Assembly (NCBI GenBank): GCA_028871475.1
Contig: JAGWMZ010000002.1
Location: 1-64,000, forward strand
Length of the DNA stretch: 64,000 nt
Origin: Sphingomonadales bacterium
GTDB lineage: Bacteria > Pseudomonadota > Alphaproteobacteria > Sphingomonadales > Sphingomonadaceae
Direction: 5' to 3'
A model generated the notes under the pieces. That model was not told the origin of the DNA. It made no database searches and worked only from the letters and a program-made list of their open reading frames with translations. Shown here piece after piece: positions 53,604 to 63,271 of the stretch. How positions within the stretch are numbered: the first letter of the stretch is position 1; every line of letters starts with the position of its first letter. The translations under genes and the position numbers were made by a program.

Positions 53604-54731
53604 GTGAAGCACGACACTCTTACCATTGCCGCATCTGGCCTTTCTGGGTCCGGGGAAAGCCTTCGCGGCCCATCGCTCGAGCTTGACCGCTTTGCGCAAG
53701 GGGCGCTGCTGGCCGACGCCTGGACGCGGCTGGAGCGGGGCGCGACCTTGCCGACCCAAGGGCTGGGCTTTGTGACGGCCCTGTCGCGCAGCTTGCTGGC
53801 CGGCACGCGTCTGGAGGTGTTTATCGGACGCGGCGCAGGCGGCATCCGGGGGTTGATCCCGCTGTGCCGGGGCGAGGGACGCTGGGCTCGCTGGCGCCTT
53901 GCCGGAACCTGCGAGATTTTCGAACCCGGCGATGCGCTGTGCGAGGATGAGGCGGGGGCAGGCGCCCTGGCCGAGGCGCTGGCGCGTGACGCCGGCCCTG
54001 TCACGCTCGATCGTCTGCCGGCATCCTCCGCATTGATCCCGGCGCTGCGCCGGGCGATGCGCGGGCGGGGGCTGGTGTCGGTGCGCCCGGCCATGGCCAG
54101 CCCCTTCATCAGGCTGGACCCGTCATGGCAGCGCGCCGAGGATCATTTCAACGCCGGGCGCCGCTCTGATTTTCGCCGCGCGGCGCGCCGGGCGGCGGCC
54201 ATCGCCCCGGTGTTTCACGAGGTCATCGTGCCCGAGCTTTCCGAATTCGACAGGCTCTTCGACGAGGCCGTGGCCATCGAGCAGCGTGGCTGGAAAGATC
54301 GCAGCGGCAGTGCCATGGCGCGCGACCCGGCCAAGGAAGCCTTTTTCCGCGACTGGCTGCGCGATGCCTGTGCGCAGGGCAGCCTGCGCATCGCTTTCCT
54401 GCGCATCGGCCAGCAGGCGGTGGCGATGCAGATGGCGCTGGTCATGGCCAACCGCTTCTGGCTGCTCAAGATCGGCTATGACGAGGCCTATGGCAAATGT
54501 TCGCCCGGCAATCTGCTGATGCTCCACACCATCGGCCATGCCGCGCGCGAGGGTCTCGAAACCTATGAAATGCTCGGCGCCATGGAGCCGTGGATCGCCG
54601 ATCTCTGGACGCAGGAACGCCATGAATGCCTGCGCCTGCGGACCTATCCGTTCAGCCTCGCCGGGCTGCTGGCGCTGGCACAGGACGGGCGCGAATGGCT
54701 GCGCGGCAGGCTGGCCCGCGCGCCAGAATGA
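53604..54731 (+). CDS. CelD/BcsL-type GNAT acyltransferase
   Basis: A 375-residue protein of the Acetyltransf_6 (CelD-like) group: an N-terminal half (about 45-180, with RLEVFIGRGAGGIRGLIPLC) and a C-terminal GNAT half (about 200-350, VFHEVIVPELSEFDRLFDEAVAIEQRGWKDRSG, FLRIGQQAVAMQMALVMANRFWLLKIGYDEAYGKCSPG). Relatives acylate sugars in polysaccharide/glycan synthesis or amino acids. I use GTG 53604 with AGAGGG at 53591-53596; the earlier ATG at 53481 overlaps the M28 end. It runs straight into the PRODH-like gene, eight bases later. Confidence 0.82.
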   Translation: MKHDTLTIAASGLSGSGESLRGPSLELDRFAQGALLADAWTRLERGATLPTQGLGFVTALSRSLLAGTRLEVFIGRGAGGIRGLIPLCRGEGRWARWRLAGTCEIFEPGDALCEDEAGAGALAEALARDAGPVTLDRLPASSALIPALRRAMRGRGLVSVRPAMASPFIRLDPSWQRAEDHFNAGRRSDFRRAARRAAAIAPVFHEVIVPELSEFDRLFDEAVAIEQRGWKDRSGSAMARDPAKEAFFRDWLRDACAQGSLRIAFLRIGQQAVAMQMALVMANRFWLLKIGYDEAYGKCSPGNLLMLHTIGHAAREGLETYEMLGAMEPWIADLWTQERHECLRLRTYPFSLAGLLALAQDGREWLRGRLARAPE

Positions 54732-54738
54732 GCGGGGT

Positions 54739-55554
54739 ATGAGCCTGTGGAGCCGCTTGCGCGATTTGCGCTACGCCCTGCCGGCGGCGCTGGGCGCTGC
54801 CTTGCCCGAACCCGATGCGGTATGGGCGGCAGGGCAGGCACACCGCCTTGCCGCGCGCGGGATGGACGCCAGCTTCGGTTATTTCCATAAGGCCGATGCC
54901 ACGCCGGACGCGGTTCTGGCCGCTGAACTGACGCTCGCGCAAGCCTTGCGCGGATCAGGCGCGGTCTTGGCGGTCAAGGCTCCGGCGCTTGGTTTCTGCG
55001 CCGGGCGTATCGCCGCGCTGGCGGCTTGCGGCATGCCCATGATGCTCGATTCGCATGGCCCCGCGCAGGCCGATGCCACGCTGGCGCTGGCCGACAGGCA
55101 TGAGGGCCTGGGCTGTGCCATACCCGCGCGCTGGCAGCGCAGCAGGGGCGATGCCCTGCGCCTGCGTGACAGCCTTGCCCCGCTGCGGCTGGTCAAGGGC
55201 GAATGGGCCGACCCGACCGGCGACCCGCCCGACCTGTGCGATGCCTTTCTCGATCTGGTCGCAGCGCTGGCGGGCCGCAGCGCCCCCGTCATTATCGCCA
55301 GCCATGATCCCGCCCTGGTCGCCCCGGCGCTGGACCGGCTGATCGCTTCGGGCACGCCCTGCCTGCTGGAACAATTGCGCGGCCTGCCCCGGCGGCGGAC
55401 CATGGCCCTGGCCCGCGCACGCAGTGTGGCGGTGCGGATCTATACCCCCACCGGGCCGGGCTGGTGGCCCTATGCCATCGACAAGGCGCTGGCGCGGCCC
55501 TACCTGCCCGTCTGGTGGTGGCGCGACCGGTTAGGCCTGCCAGACCGGCGCTGA
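54739..55554 (+). CDS. proline-dehydrogenase-like barrel lacking the substrate Arg pair
   Basis: A 271-residue protein with the PRODH beta/alpha-barrel motifs in order: AVLAVKAPALGF (K80), MLDSHG (D104), LRLVKGEW (K153), ASHD (187-190, as ATHN), EQLRGLP (211-217) and VRIYTPTGPGWWPY (232-245). The terminal motif that binds proline carboxylate, RRLAERP in true PRODHs, is DKALARP (248-254): Arg-Arg becomes Asp-Lys and the Glu becomes Ala. So FAD binding and barrel are suggested but the substrate must differ, or the enzyme is inactive. Coupled to the CelD-type acyltransferase. Start ATG 54739 behind AGCGGGG. Confidence 0.78.
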   Translation: MSLWSRLRDLRYALPAALGAALPEPDAVWAAGQAHRLAARGMDASFGYFHKADATPDAVLAAELTLAQALRGSGAVLAVKAPALGFCAGRIAALAACGMPMMLDSHGPAQADATLALADRHEGLGCAIPARWQRSRGDALRLRDSLAPLRLVKGEWADPTGDPPDLCDAFLDLVAALAGRSAPVIIASHDPALVAPALDRLIASGTPCLLEQLRGLPRRRTMALARARSVAVRIYTPTGPGWWPYAIDKALARPYLPVWWWRDRLGLPDRR

Positions 55555-55558
55555 GGGC

Positions 55559-56278
55559 TCAGGCCGTGGCGGTGGCATAGCGGCGCGAGGCATTGCCCCA
55601 GTTGAGCAGCTTGTGCACCACGCCCTCGACATAGTCGGCGCGGCGGTTCTGCTCATCGAGGTAATAGGCGTGCTCCCAGACGTCGATCACCAGCAGCGGC
55701 ACGTCGCCTTCCAGCATGGGGTTGCCGGCATTCGATGTCGCCGCGACCTTGAGCTTGCCGTCACTGAGCACCAGCCATGCCCAGCCACTGCCGAACTGGC
55801 CGACCGCAGCCTTGGTCAGATCCGCCTCCAGCGCGGCCTGCGTGCCGAAATCGCGCGTGATCGCCGATGCCAGCGCGGGCGAGGGAGTGGAGGGCGTCGG
55901 GCTCAGGCTTTGCCAGTAGAGATTGTGGTTCCAGGCCTGCGCGGCATTGTTGAACACGGCCCTTTTGTCGGGCGCGGCGGCTGCGGCCAGAATCACCTCT
56001 TCGAGACTGGAGCTGGCCCAGGGCGTACCGGCCACCAATTTGGCCAGATTGGTGAAATAGCCAGCGTGATGCTTGTTGTAGTGAAAGTCCACGGTCCGCG
56101 CCGAGATGACCGGCGCCAGCGCATCGGGCGCATAGGGCAGGGGAGGCAGCGTCTGGGGCGAATGGTCGATCATTTTGGGCGCCGTGGCCGCGCTGGCCGG
56201 CGTGGCGCTTGCCATCCATGCCAGGCCACCGGCCAAACCCACTGTCTGGATGAAACCTCTACGGCTGTCGCTGTGCAT
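55559..56278 (-). CDS. exported Fe/Mn superoxide dismutase with Tat-type signal
   Basis: A 239-residue SOD with an N-terminal Tat-like signal (SRRGFIQ at 5-11, hydrophobic core to ASA-30) and the metal set H66 (FHYNKHH), H118 (AWNHNLYW), D199 and H203 (DVWEHAYYLD), with FGSGWAWLV. Fe- and Mn-types cannot be separated with certainty. Tat export suggests cofactor loading in the cytoplasm. Start MHSDSRR (56278) follows AAGGAG; upstream ATG at 56401 adds a long non-conserved tail. Divergent from ada across 252 bases without other features. Confidence 0.9.
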   Translation of the reverse strand: MHSDSRRGFIQTVGLAGGLAWMASATPASAATAPKMIDHSPQTLPPLPYAPDALAPVISARTVDFHYNKHHAGYFTNLAKLVAGTPWASSSLEEVILAAAAAPDKRAVFNNAAQAWNHNLYWQSLSPTPSTPSPALASAITRDFGTQAALEADLTKAAVGQFGSGWAWLVLSDGKLKVAATSNAGNPMLEGDVPLLVIDVWEHAYYLDEQNRRADYVEGVVHKLLNWGNASRRYATATA

Positions 56279-56530
56279 GCTCGTTCTCCTTGGCCCCCGG
56301 CCCGGCAGTCTAGGCCCAGCTTTTTGGCAAATCCACGCAAATGGCGGCGGTGCCAAAAGATTTGTGGCAGGATTTGAGCGCAGGAAACGGAATGCGCCCA
56401 AAGTGCGGCGCGCGCATGATGGCGCCCATGCCCCTCAACATGCCCCCCCTCAAGGAGCCGTGCCGTGATCCATGCTCTGCCCCATCGCCTGACTTTGCCC
56501 GCCACCGGGCCGCGTGATAGGAGGCGCCCC

Positions 56531-57576
56531 ATGCCTGAGACTGACCCCCGCTGGGCGCGTTTGACCGCGCGCGATCCCTCTGCCGACGGGCAATTCTGGT
56601 ATGGGGTGGTGACGACCGGCATTTATTGCCGCCCGTCCTGCCCGTCGCGCCGCGCGCTGGCGCGCAACATCCGGCTGTTCGATACGGCTGAGCAGGCACG
56701 CGCGGCAGGCCTGCGCCCATGCCTGCGCTGCAACCCGGATGGCATGGCGCCTGTCGCCATGGGCAAGCTGCTGGTGGAAAAGGCCTGCCGCCTGATCGAG
56801 CAGGCGCCGGAACGGCCGCTGCTCGATGATCTGGCCGATGCGGTGGAGATGAGTCCGGCGCATTTCCATCGTCTTTTCAAGCGCGTGACGGGCCTCACGC
56901 CCAAGGCTTACGGCGCGGCGGTGATGGCCGGGCGGGCTCGCGCGGCGCTGAATGCGGGGCAGAGCGTGACCAGCGCCATTCACGCCGCCGGCTATGGCTC
57001 GCCCAGTCGTTTCTATGCCGCCGATGCGCTGGGCATGGCGCCGGGGCGTTACCGGTCGGGCGGAACGGGCGAGGTGTTGCGCTTCGCCGTGGGGCAGGCG
57101 GACCTTGGCGCGGTGCTGGTGGCCAGCAGCGAGCGCGGCGTGGCTTCCATCCTGCTGGGCGATGATGCGGCCAGTCTGGTGAAGGAATTGCAGGACCGTT
57201 TCCCCCGTGCCGAGCTGATCGGCGGGGATGCCGCCTATGAGGCGCTGGTGGCGCAGGTCGTCGGCTTTGTGCAGGCGCCGGGCACCGCGCTTGACCTGCC
57301 GCTCGACATTCGCGGCACGGCGTTCCAGCAACGCGTGTGGGAGGCGCTGCGCGCCATCCCCCCCGGCGAGACGCGCAGCTACACACAAATTGCTCAGGCC
57401 ATCGGCGCCCATAGCGCCGTGCGTGCCGTGGCCGGGGCCTGCGCCGCCAATGCGCTGGCCGTCGCCATTCCCTGCCATCGGGTGGTGCGTTCCGACGGCA
57501 GCCTGTCAGGCTATGCCTGGGGCGTGGAGCGCAAGGCGGCGCTGCTGGCGCGTGAAGGCGCGGGCCTCGGGGACGC

Positions 57577-57580
<4 letters not shown>
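56531..57580 (+). CDS. ada: Ada methyltransferase/transcriptional activator
   Basis: A 349-residue bifunctional DNA alkylation repair protein: Zn/methyl-acceptor domain with C33, C37, C64 and C67 (YCRPSC, CLRC), an AraC-type HTH (about 85-175, DLADAVEMSPAHFHRLFKRVTGLTPKAY), and the O6-methylguanine transferase domain with acceptor C315 in IPCHRVV. Methylated Ada activates its own gene and others. ATG 56531 follows AGGAGG. Its stop overlaps the convergent OYE stop. Confidence 0.94.
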
Positions 57581-58692
<1,112 letters not shown>

Positions 58693-58892
58693 GCAGGTCT
58701 CCGTGAGGACGTGGTTTATCGTACATCATAGCATGAGGAGGCATGCATGCGATTGCAAGGGCCCCTATGGGTCGGCCATGATGCTTTTTTCCGAAGGTCT
58801 GCGCGGCAAGGGATGGCGCCTAAGCCCATGTCGGGCCGCCAAAATCTTTTGCCGCTGGGCCAAGGGGGCAAGTGTGATTATAGGTGGGGGCC

Positions 58893-59678
58893 ATGACCCG
58901 ATTTACCGCGCGCCGCCCCTTGCTGATCGCCATGACCCTGGCCATCGCACTGGTCCAGATATCGCCTGCTCTGGCAGCATCGGGGCCGCGGCCGGTGGTG
59001 CTGGCCGCTGCCAGCCTGCAGGAATCGCTCAATGCAGCCGCCAATGCCTGGGCGGCGCAGGGCCATCCGCGCCCGGTGCTCTCCTTTGCCGCGTCCTCCA
59101 CACTGGCCCGGCAGGTGGAAGCAGGCGCTCCGGCGGACCTGTTCATCAGCGCCGATCAGACATGGATGGATGAGCTCGATAAACGACAGCTGTTGCGCGC
59201 GGGCACGCGGGCCGATCTGCTGACCAACGGTCTGGTGCTGATCGCGCCCCAATCATCGCGCGTGCAGGTGACGATCCGCCCCGGCTTTGCCCTTGGCGCG
59301 GCGCTGGGGCAAGGGCGGCTGGCAACAGGAGCGGTGGAAAGCGTGCCGGCGGGGATCTATGCCAAACAGGCGCTGAGCCGGCTGGGCGTATGGCCGCAGG
59401 TGGCGGGTCGTATCGCGGGCGCGCAAAGCGTGCGTGACGCTCTGGCGCTGGTGGCGCGGGGCGAGGCACCGTTGGGCGTGGTCTATGCCACCGATGCCAT
59501 GGCGGACAGGCGCGTGCGCGTGGTCGCCACCTTCCCCGAAAGCAGCCATGACCCCATCGTCTATCCCGTCGCGGTGCTGGCCGTATCGCGCCATGGCGAG
59601 GCCGAGGCGTTCCGGCGCTTCCTGCTGTCGCCGCGCGGGCGCGCGGTGTTCCGTCGCTTTGGCTTTGGCACCCCATGA
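58893..59678 (+). CDS. modA: molybdate ABC transporter, periplasmic binding protein
   Basis: A 261-residue exported binding protein: signal peptide to about ALAAS, then VVLAAASLQESLNAAANAW and FAASSTLARQVEAGAPADLFISAD, the ModA oxyanion-binding signature, with SVPAGIYAKQAL near the hinge. Captures molybdate (or tungstate) in the periplasm. Start ATG 58893 behind AGGTGGGGG; the GTG nine bases earlier is less likely. Overlaps modB by four bases. I see no molybdenum cofactor riboswitch upstream. Confidence 0.93.
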   Translation: MTRFTARRPLLIAMTLAIALVQISPALAASGPRPVVLAAASLQESLNAAANAWAAQGHPRPVLSFAASSTLARQVEAGAPADLFISADQTWMDELDKRQLLRAGTRADLLTNGLVLIAPQSSRVQVTIRPGFALGAALGQGRLATGAVESVPAGIYAKQALSRLGVWPQVAGRIAGAQSVRDALALVARGEAPLGVVYATDAMADRRVRVVATFPESSHDPIVYPVAVLAVSRHGEAEAFRRFLLSPRGRAVFRRFGFGTP

Positions 59679-60388
59679 CCCTCTCGGCGCAGGAAGCCGA
59701 CATATTGATCCTGTCGCTGAAAGTCAGCGTGGTGGGGGTGCTGGCCGCCGCGCCCTTCTGCCTGCTTTGTGCGCTGGTGCTGGCGCGCGGGCGCGGGGCA
59801 TGGGGGGTGATCCTGCTCGATGCCCTGGTGCATCTGCCGCTGGTGCTGCCGCCGGTTGTGACGGGCTGGCTGCTGCTGCTGGCCTTTGGCACGCAGGGGC
59901 CGGTGGGGCGCATGATGGCGGGCTGGGGCGTGACGGTGATGTTCCGCTGGACAGGGGCGGCGATTGCGGCGGGCGTCATGGCCGTGCCGCTGATGGTGCG
60001 CTCGATGCGCCTGTCGCTCGAGGCGGTCGACCCCCGGCTGGAGGCGGCGGCGCGCACCTTGGGCGCAGGGCGCTGGCGCGTCTTTGCCACGATCACCCTG
60101 CCGTTGGCCATGCCGGGGGTGCTGGCCGGGCTGGTGCTGGGCTTTGCCCGTTCGCTGGGTGAGTTCGGCGCGACGATCACCTTTGTCTCGAACATTCCGG
60201 GTGAGACGCAGACGCTCCCTCTGGCGATCTATTCGGCGCTGCAATTGCCCGATGGCGATGCCATGGTGACGCGGCTGGCGGTGATGGCGGTGGTGCTGTC
60301 GCTGGGATCGCTGGTGGTGGCCGAACTGCTGGCGCGGCGCATGGCCCATGTCGCGGGCCTGCGGCAGGAGCGTTTCCATGGGCTTTGA
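59675..60388 (+). CDS. modB: molybdate ABC transporter permease
   Basis: A 237-residue inner-membrane permease with five to six spans and the EAA loop LEAVDPRLEAAARTLGAGRWRVF, characteristic of ModB/CysT permeases. Forms the channel fed by ModA and driven by ModC. ATGA overlap with modA; the next gene starts inside its end. Confidence 0.94.
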   Translation: MTLSAQEADILILSLKVSVVGVLAAAPFCLLCALVLARGRGAWGVILLDALVHLPLVLPPVVTGWLLLLAFGTQGPVGRMMAGWGVTVMFRWTGAAIAAGVMAVPLMVRSMRLSLEAVDPRLEAAARTLGAGRWRVFATITLPLAMPGVLAGLVLGFARSLGEFGATITFVSNIPGETQTLPLAIYSALQLPDGDAMVTRLAVMAVVLSLGSLVVAELLARRMAHVAGLRQERFHGL

Positions 60389-60986
60389 GGTGGATGTGGC
60401 GCTGCGCCGGGGCGAGCGGACCATTGCTGCCAGCTTTGTCACGGGCGAGGGGGTGACGGCGCTCGTCGGCCCATCAGGCGCAGGCAAGACCAGCCTGCTC
60501 TTCATGATCGCGGGCCTGTTGCGGCCCGACGCGGGGCGTATCATTGTGAACGGGCAGGTGTTGTTCGATGATGCGGTGAATGTGCCGCCCGAACACCGCG
60601 CCTGCGGCATGGTGTTTCAGGACCACCGCCTGTTTCCACATCTCAGCGTCAATGCCAACCTTCGTTATGGCATGGCGAAGGGGGGCGACCTGCCGGGCAT
60701 GGCGGCATTCCTCGGGCTGGAACCCTTGCTGGGGCGGATGCCGCGCAGCCTGTCAGGCGGCGAGGCGCAGCGCGTGGCGCTGGGCCGGGCCTTGCTGTCG
60801 GGCGCGCGGTTTCTCTTGCTTGACGAGCCGCTGAGCGCGCTCGACATGGCGCGCAAGGGGGAGATCATGGGGCTGATCGAGCGTATTCGCGGCGATCTGG
60901 GCCTGTCCATCCTCTATGTCAGCCATGACCCGCGCGAGGTGGAGCGGCTGGCCGATCATGTGGTGGAGATGGCCGCGCCGCAGTAA
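60378..60986 (+). CDS. modC: short molybdate ABC transporter ATPase lacking the TOBE domain
   Basis: A 202-residue ATPase: Walker A GPSGAGKTS, Q-loop VFQDHRLFP, signature LSGGEAQRV, Walker B LLLDEPLSALD and switch SHD. The usual ModC has a further ~150 residues with the TOBE (molybdate-sensing) domain; here the frame ends right after the ATPase core. Allosteric inhibition by molybdate through TOBE is therefore absent. GCAGGAG precedes the ATG. Overlaps modB by 11 bases. Confidence 0.9.
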   Translation: MGFEVDVALRRGERTIAASFVTGEGVTALVGPSGAGKTSLLFMIAGLLRPDAGRIIVNGQVLFDDAVNVPPEHRACGMVFQDHRLFPHLSVNANLRYGMAKGGDLPGMAAFLGLEPLLGRMPRSLSGGEAQRVALGRALLSGARFLLLDEPLSALDMARKGEIMGLIERIRGDLGLSILYVSHDPREVERLADHVVEMAAPQ

Positions 60987-61005
60987 CACCGCGCGGCCGG
61001 TATGA

Positions 61006-62010
61006 TCAGAACAGGGTGGCGATGCCGTAGAAGATGGCGCCCACCGCCGCCGAGGCCGGAATGGTGATGAGCCATGCCACCACCACGCGCTGCGCCACGC
61101 TCCACCGCACGGCCGAGGCCCGGCGCGCGGCGCCCACGCCCACCACGCAGCCGGTGATCGTGTGCGTGGTCGAAACCGGAATGCCCAGGGCGCTGGCCAG
61201 GAACATGGTGATCGACCCGCCCGCCGAGGCGCAGAAGCCCTGATGATGCGACAGCTTGGTGATCTTGGAGCCCATCGTCTCGATGATCTTCCACCCGCCA
61301 GACAGTGTGCCAAGGCCGATGGCCGTGTAGCAGGCGATGACCACCCAGGTCGGCACATGGAACGTATGGCCCAACAGCCCTTGCGAATAGAGCAGCACGG
61401 CAATGATGCCCATGGTCTTTTGCGCATCATTGGCGCCGTGGCCCATGGAATAGGCCGCCGCCGAGACGAGATGCAGCTTCTTGAAGATGCCTTCCGCCGC
61501 CTTGGCCGTGGTCTTCATGAAGAGCCATGAGGTCAGCAGCATCAGCGCCATCGACATGAACATGCCGACCATGGGCGAGAGCACGATCCACGAGGTGGTG
61601 GTGTTCACCCCCTTCCACACGATGACCGACAGGCCGCCATGCGCCACGCCCGCGCCCAGCAGGCCACCGATCAGCGCGTGCGAGGAGGAGGAGGGAATGC
61701 CCTTCCACCAGGTGATGACATTCCACGTCATCGCGCCCACCAGCGCGCCGAAGATCACCTCTGGCGTGATGACATCCTTGTTGACGATGCCCTTGCCCAC
61801 CGTCTCGGCCACTTTCAGCCCGAAGAGCCAATAGGCTGAGAAGTTGAAGAAGGCGGCAAAGATCACCGCCTGCACCGGTGAGAGCAGACGCGTCGTCACC
61901 ACCGTGGCGATGGAATTGGCCGCGTCATGCAAGCCATTGAGGAAATCGAAGGCCAGCGCCATCGCCACCAGAATGAGGACGAGCGGCCCGACGCCGTGAA
62001 GCATGTCCAT
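61006..62010 (-). CDS. pit: low-affinity inorganic phosphate transporter (PiT family)
   Basis: A 334-residue transporter with the two inverted PiT signature repeats: FDFLNGLHDAANSIATVVTTRLLSPVQAV and YSMGHGANDAQKTMGI, with GIPVSTTHTITGC near the C-terminus. Moves phosphate (as metal-phosphate complex) with H+. Ten bases downstream of the NUDIX-DUF47 gene on the same strand; DUF47/PhoU-like proteins commonly regulate such transporters. Confidence 0.93.
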   Translation of the reverse strand: MDMLHGVGPLVLILVAMALAFDFLNGLHDAANSIATVVTTRLLSPVQAVIFAAFFNFSAYWLFGLKVAETVGKGIVNKDVITPEVIFGALVGAMTWNVITWWKGIPSSSSHALIGGLLGAGVAHGGLSVIVWKGVNTTTSWIVLSPMVGMFMSMALMLLTSWLFMKTTAKAAEGIFKKLHLVSAAAYSMGHGANDAQKTMGIIAVLLYSQGLLGHTFHVPTWVVIACYTAIGLGTLSGGWKIIETMGSKITKLSHHQGFCASAGGSITMFLASALGIPVSTTHTITGCVVGVGAARRASAVRWSVAQRVVVAWLITIPASAAVGAIFYGIATLF

Positions 62011-62020
62011 GATCGCCGCC

Positions 62021-63160
62021 TCAGGCGTGGTCGATCACGAGACCGTCGATCTCGTTGGCCACATCCTCGAACTTGTCGACCACCTTTTCCAGATGGCTGT
62101 AAAGCTCGCGGCGGATGAGGAAGATAACAGGGTTGCTGGCGCCTTCCTGCTGGAACAGGCGCTTGAGGCCCGCGTCATGGATCTTGTCGGCCTTGTCCTC
62201 CATGCGCACCAGCCGCTCGGTCAGCTCATGCAGGCGCGTGGCATTGGCGTGGATCGAACGCAGCAGCGGCAGCGCCTCGCCCAGCAGGCGCGAGGCATCG
62301 ACGATGATCGCGGCCATGTCGCGCATTTCCTGATCGAACTCGCGCACATCATACAGGTCAATGGTGCTGGCTGTCTTCTTCATCTGGTCGATAGCATCGT
62401 CCATGGCGGTGATCAGGCTGATGATCGCCCCGCGGTCGAAAGGCGTCAGGAAGGTGCGGCGCACCGACTGCAGCACATCACGGGTGATGGCGTCGGCCTC
62501 ATCCTCGCGCTGGCCGATCTCGCGGATGTGGTCACCCCGGTTCTCGCCCTGAAGCAGGCGGGCCAGCGCGTCGCTGCCGGCCTGCAGCAACTGTGCATGC
62601 GCCTCGAACTTCGCGAAGAAGTCGTGCTGACGCGGCAGCAGGGACTGGAACCAGTGAAACATCTTGAAGCCTTCCTTGGAAAGGGGTTTGCCGCCTGTCA
62701 GGCCGGGCAGAAAGGGCATGGACGGCAGCGCGGTGCCGATGAGGCCCGAGCCGGCGCCCGGATTGGCGGTCATGCTGAAGGTGTAGAGAAGATCGCGCAG
62801 CTCGTCCTCATCGACGAGGTCGGCGGCCTGCGACAGGTTGAACCATTGCCGCGTGCGCTCGCCCGCTTCCTTCCAGTCGTCGAGCAGATTGGTGACGGCC
62901 AGCGGATAGACCGCCACATCGGTGAGCAGCGAGGCGCCGGAATTGAGCTGCTTGCGATAGGTGTAGCTGCCGATCGAGACCGGGCAGATCGCGCCCACCA
63001 CGCCCGCTTCCTCGATGGCCTCGCGCTCGGCGGCGGCGTGGTCGGAAAGCGAACGCGAACGGTTGCCCTTGGGCAGCACCCAGCGCCCCGTCCCCCGCGA
63101 GGTGATGAGCATCACCTCGAAAGGAGCATCCAGCGCGGTGCCGGATTTACGGTAGGGCAA
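62021..63160 (-). CDS. NUDIX-DUF47 fusion protein
   Basis: A 379-residue protein: NUDIX domain (about 1-150) with box GNRSRSLSDHAAAEREAIEEAGV, in which Leu replaces the first Glu of the motif but REAIEEAG is kept; then a DUF47/PhoU-like four-helix part (from MFHWFQSLLPRQHDFFAKFEA, about 167-379). The frame is continuous, so these often separate genes are fused here. An internal ATG (62662) has AAGGAAG eight bases upstream and could give DUF47 alone. The 5' start is uncertain: conserved sequence (VRQIAALPYRKSG) continues upstream of the TTG at 63160, with no ATG or GTG before the upstream stop at 63209-63211. Operon with pit. Confidence 0.82.
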   Translation of the reverse strand: MPYRKSGTALDAPFEVMLITSRGTGRWVLPKGNRSRSLSDHAAAEREAIEEAGVVGAICPVSIGSYTYRKQLNSGASLLTDVAVYPLAVTNLLDDWKEAGERTRQWFNLSQAADLVDEDELRDLLYTFSMTANPGAGSGLIGTALPSMPFLPGLTGGKPLSKEGFKMFHWFQSLLPRQHDFFAKFEAHAQLLQAGSDALARLLQGENRGDHIREIGQREDEADAITRDVLQSVRRTFLTPFDRGAIISLITAMDDAIDQMKKTASTIDLYDVREFDQEMRDMAAIIVDASRLLGEALPLLRSIHANATRLHELTERLVRMEDKADKIHDAGLKRLFQQEGASNPVIFLIRRELYSHLEKVVDKFEDVANEIDGLVIDHA

Positions 63161-63271
63161 GGCGGCGATCTGGCGAACGAGACTTCTCCGATTCGAAAGG
63201 AGCCGCCGCTAGGGCCAGAACCGCCGGAAGTCAAGGATTCTCGGGGTTTTGGGCCCGATGTCCGGCCAGCC

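Noticed and set aside
58693..58892. Molybdenum cofactor riboswitch or ModE box before modA
   Set aside because: No recognisable paired elements or CGCTATATA-type half sites in the 200 bases.
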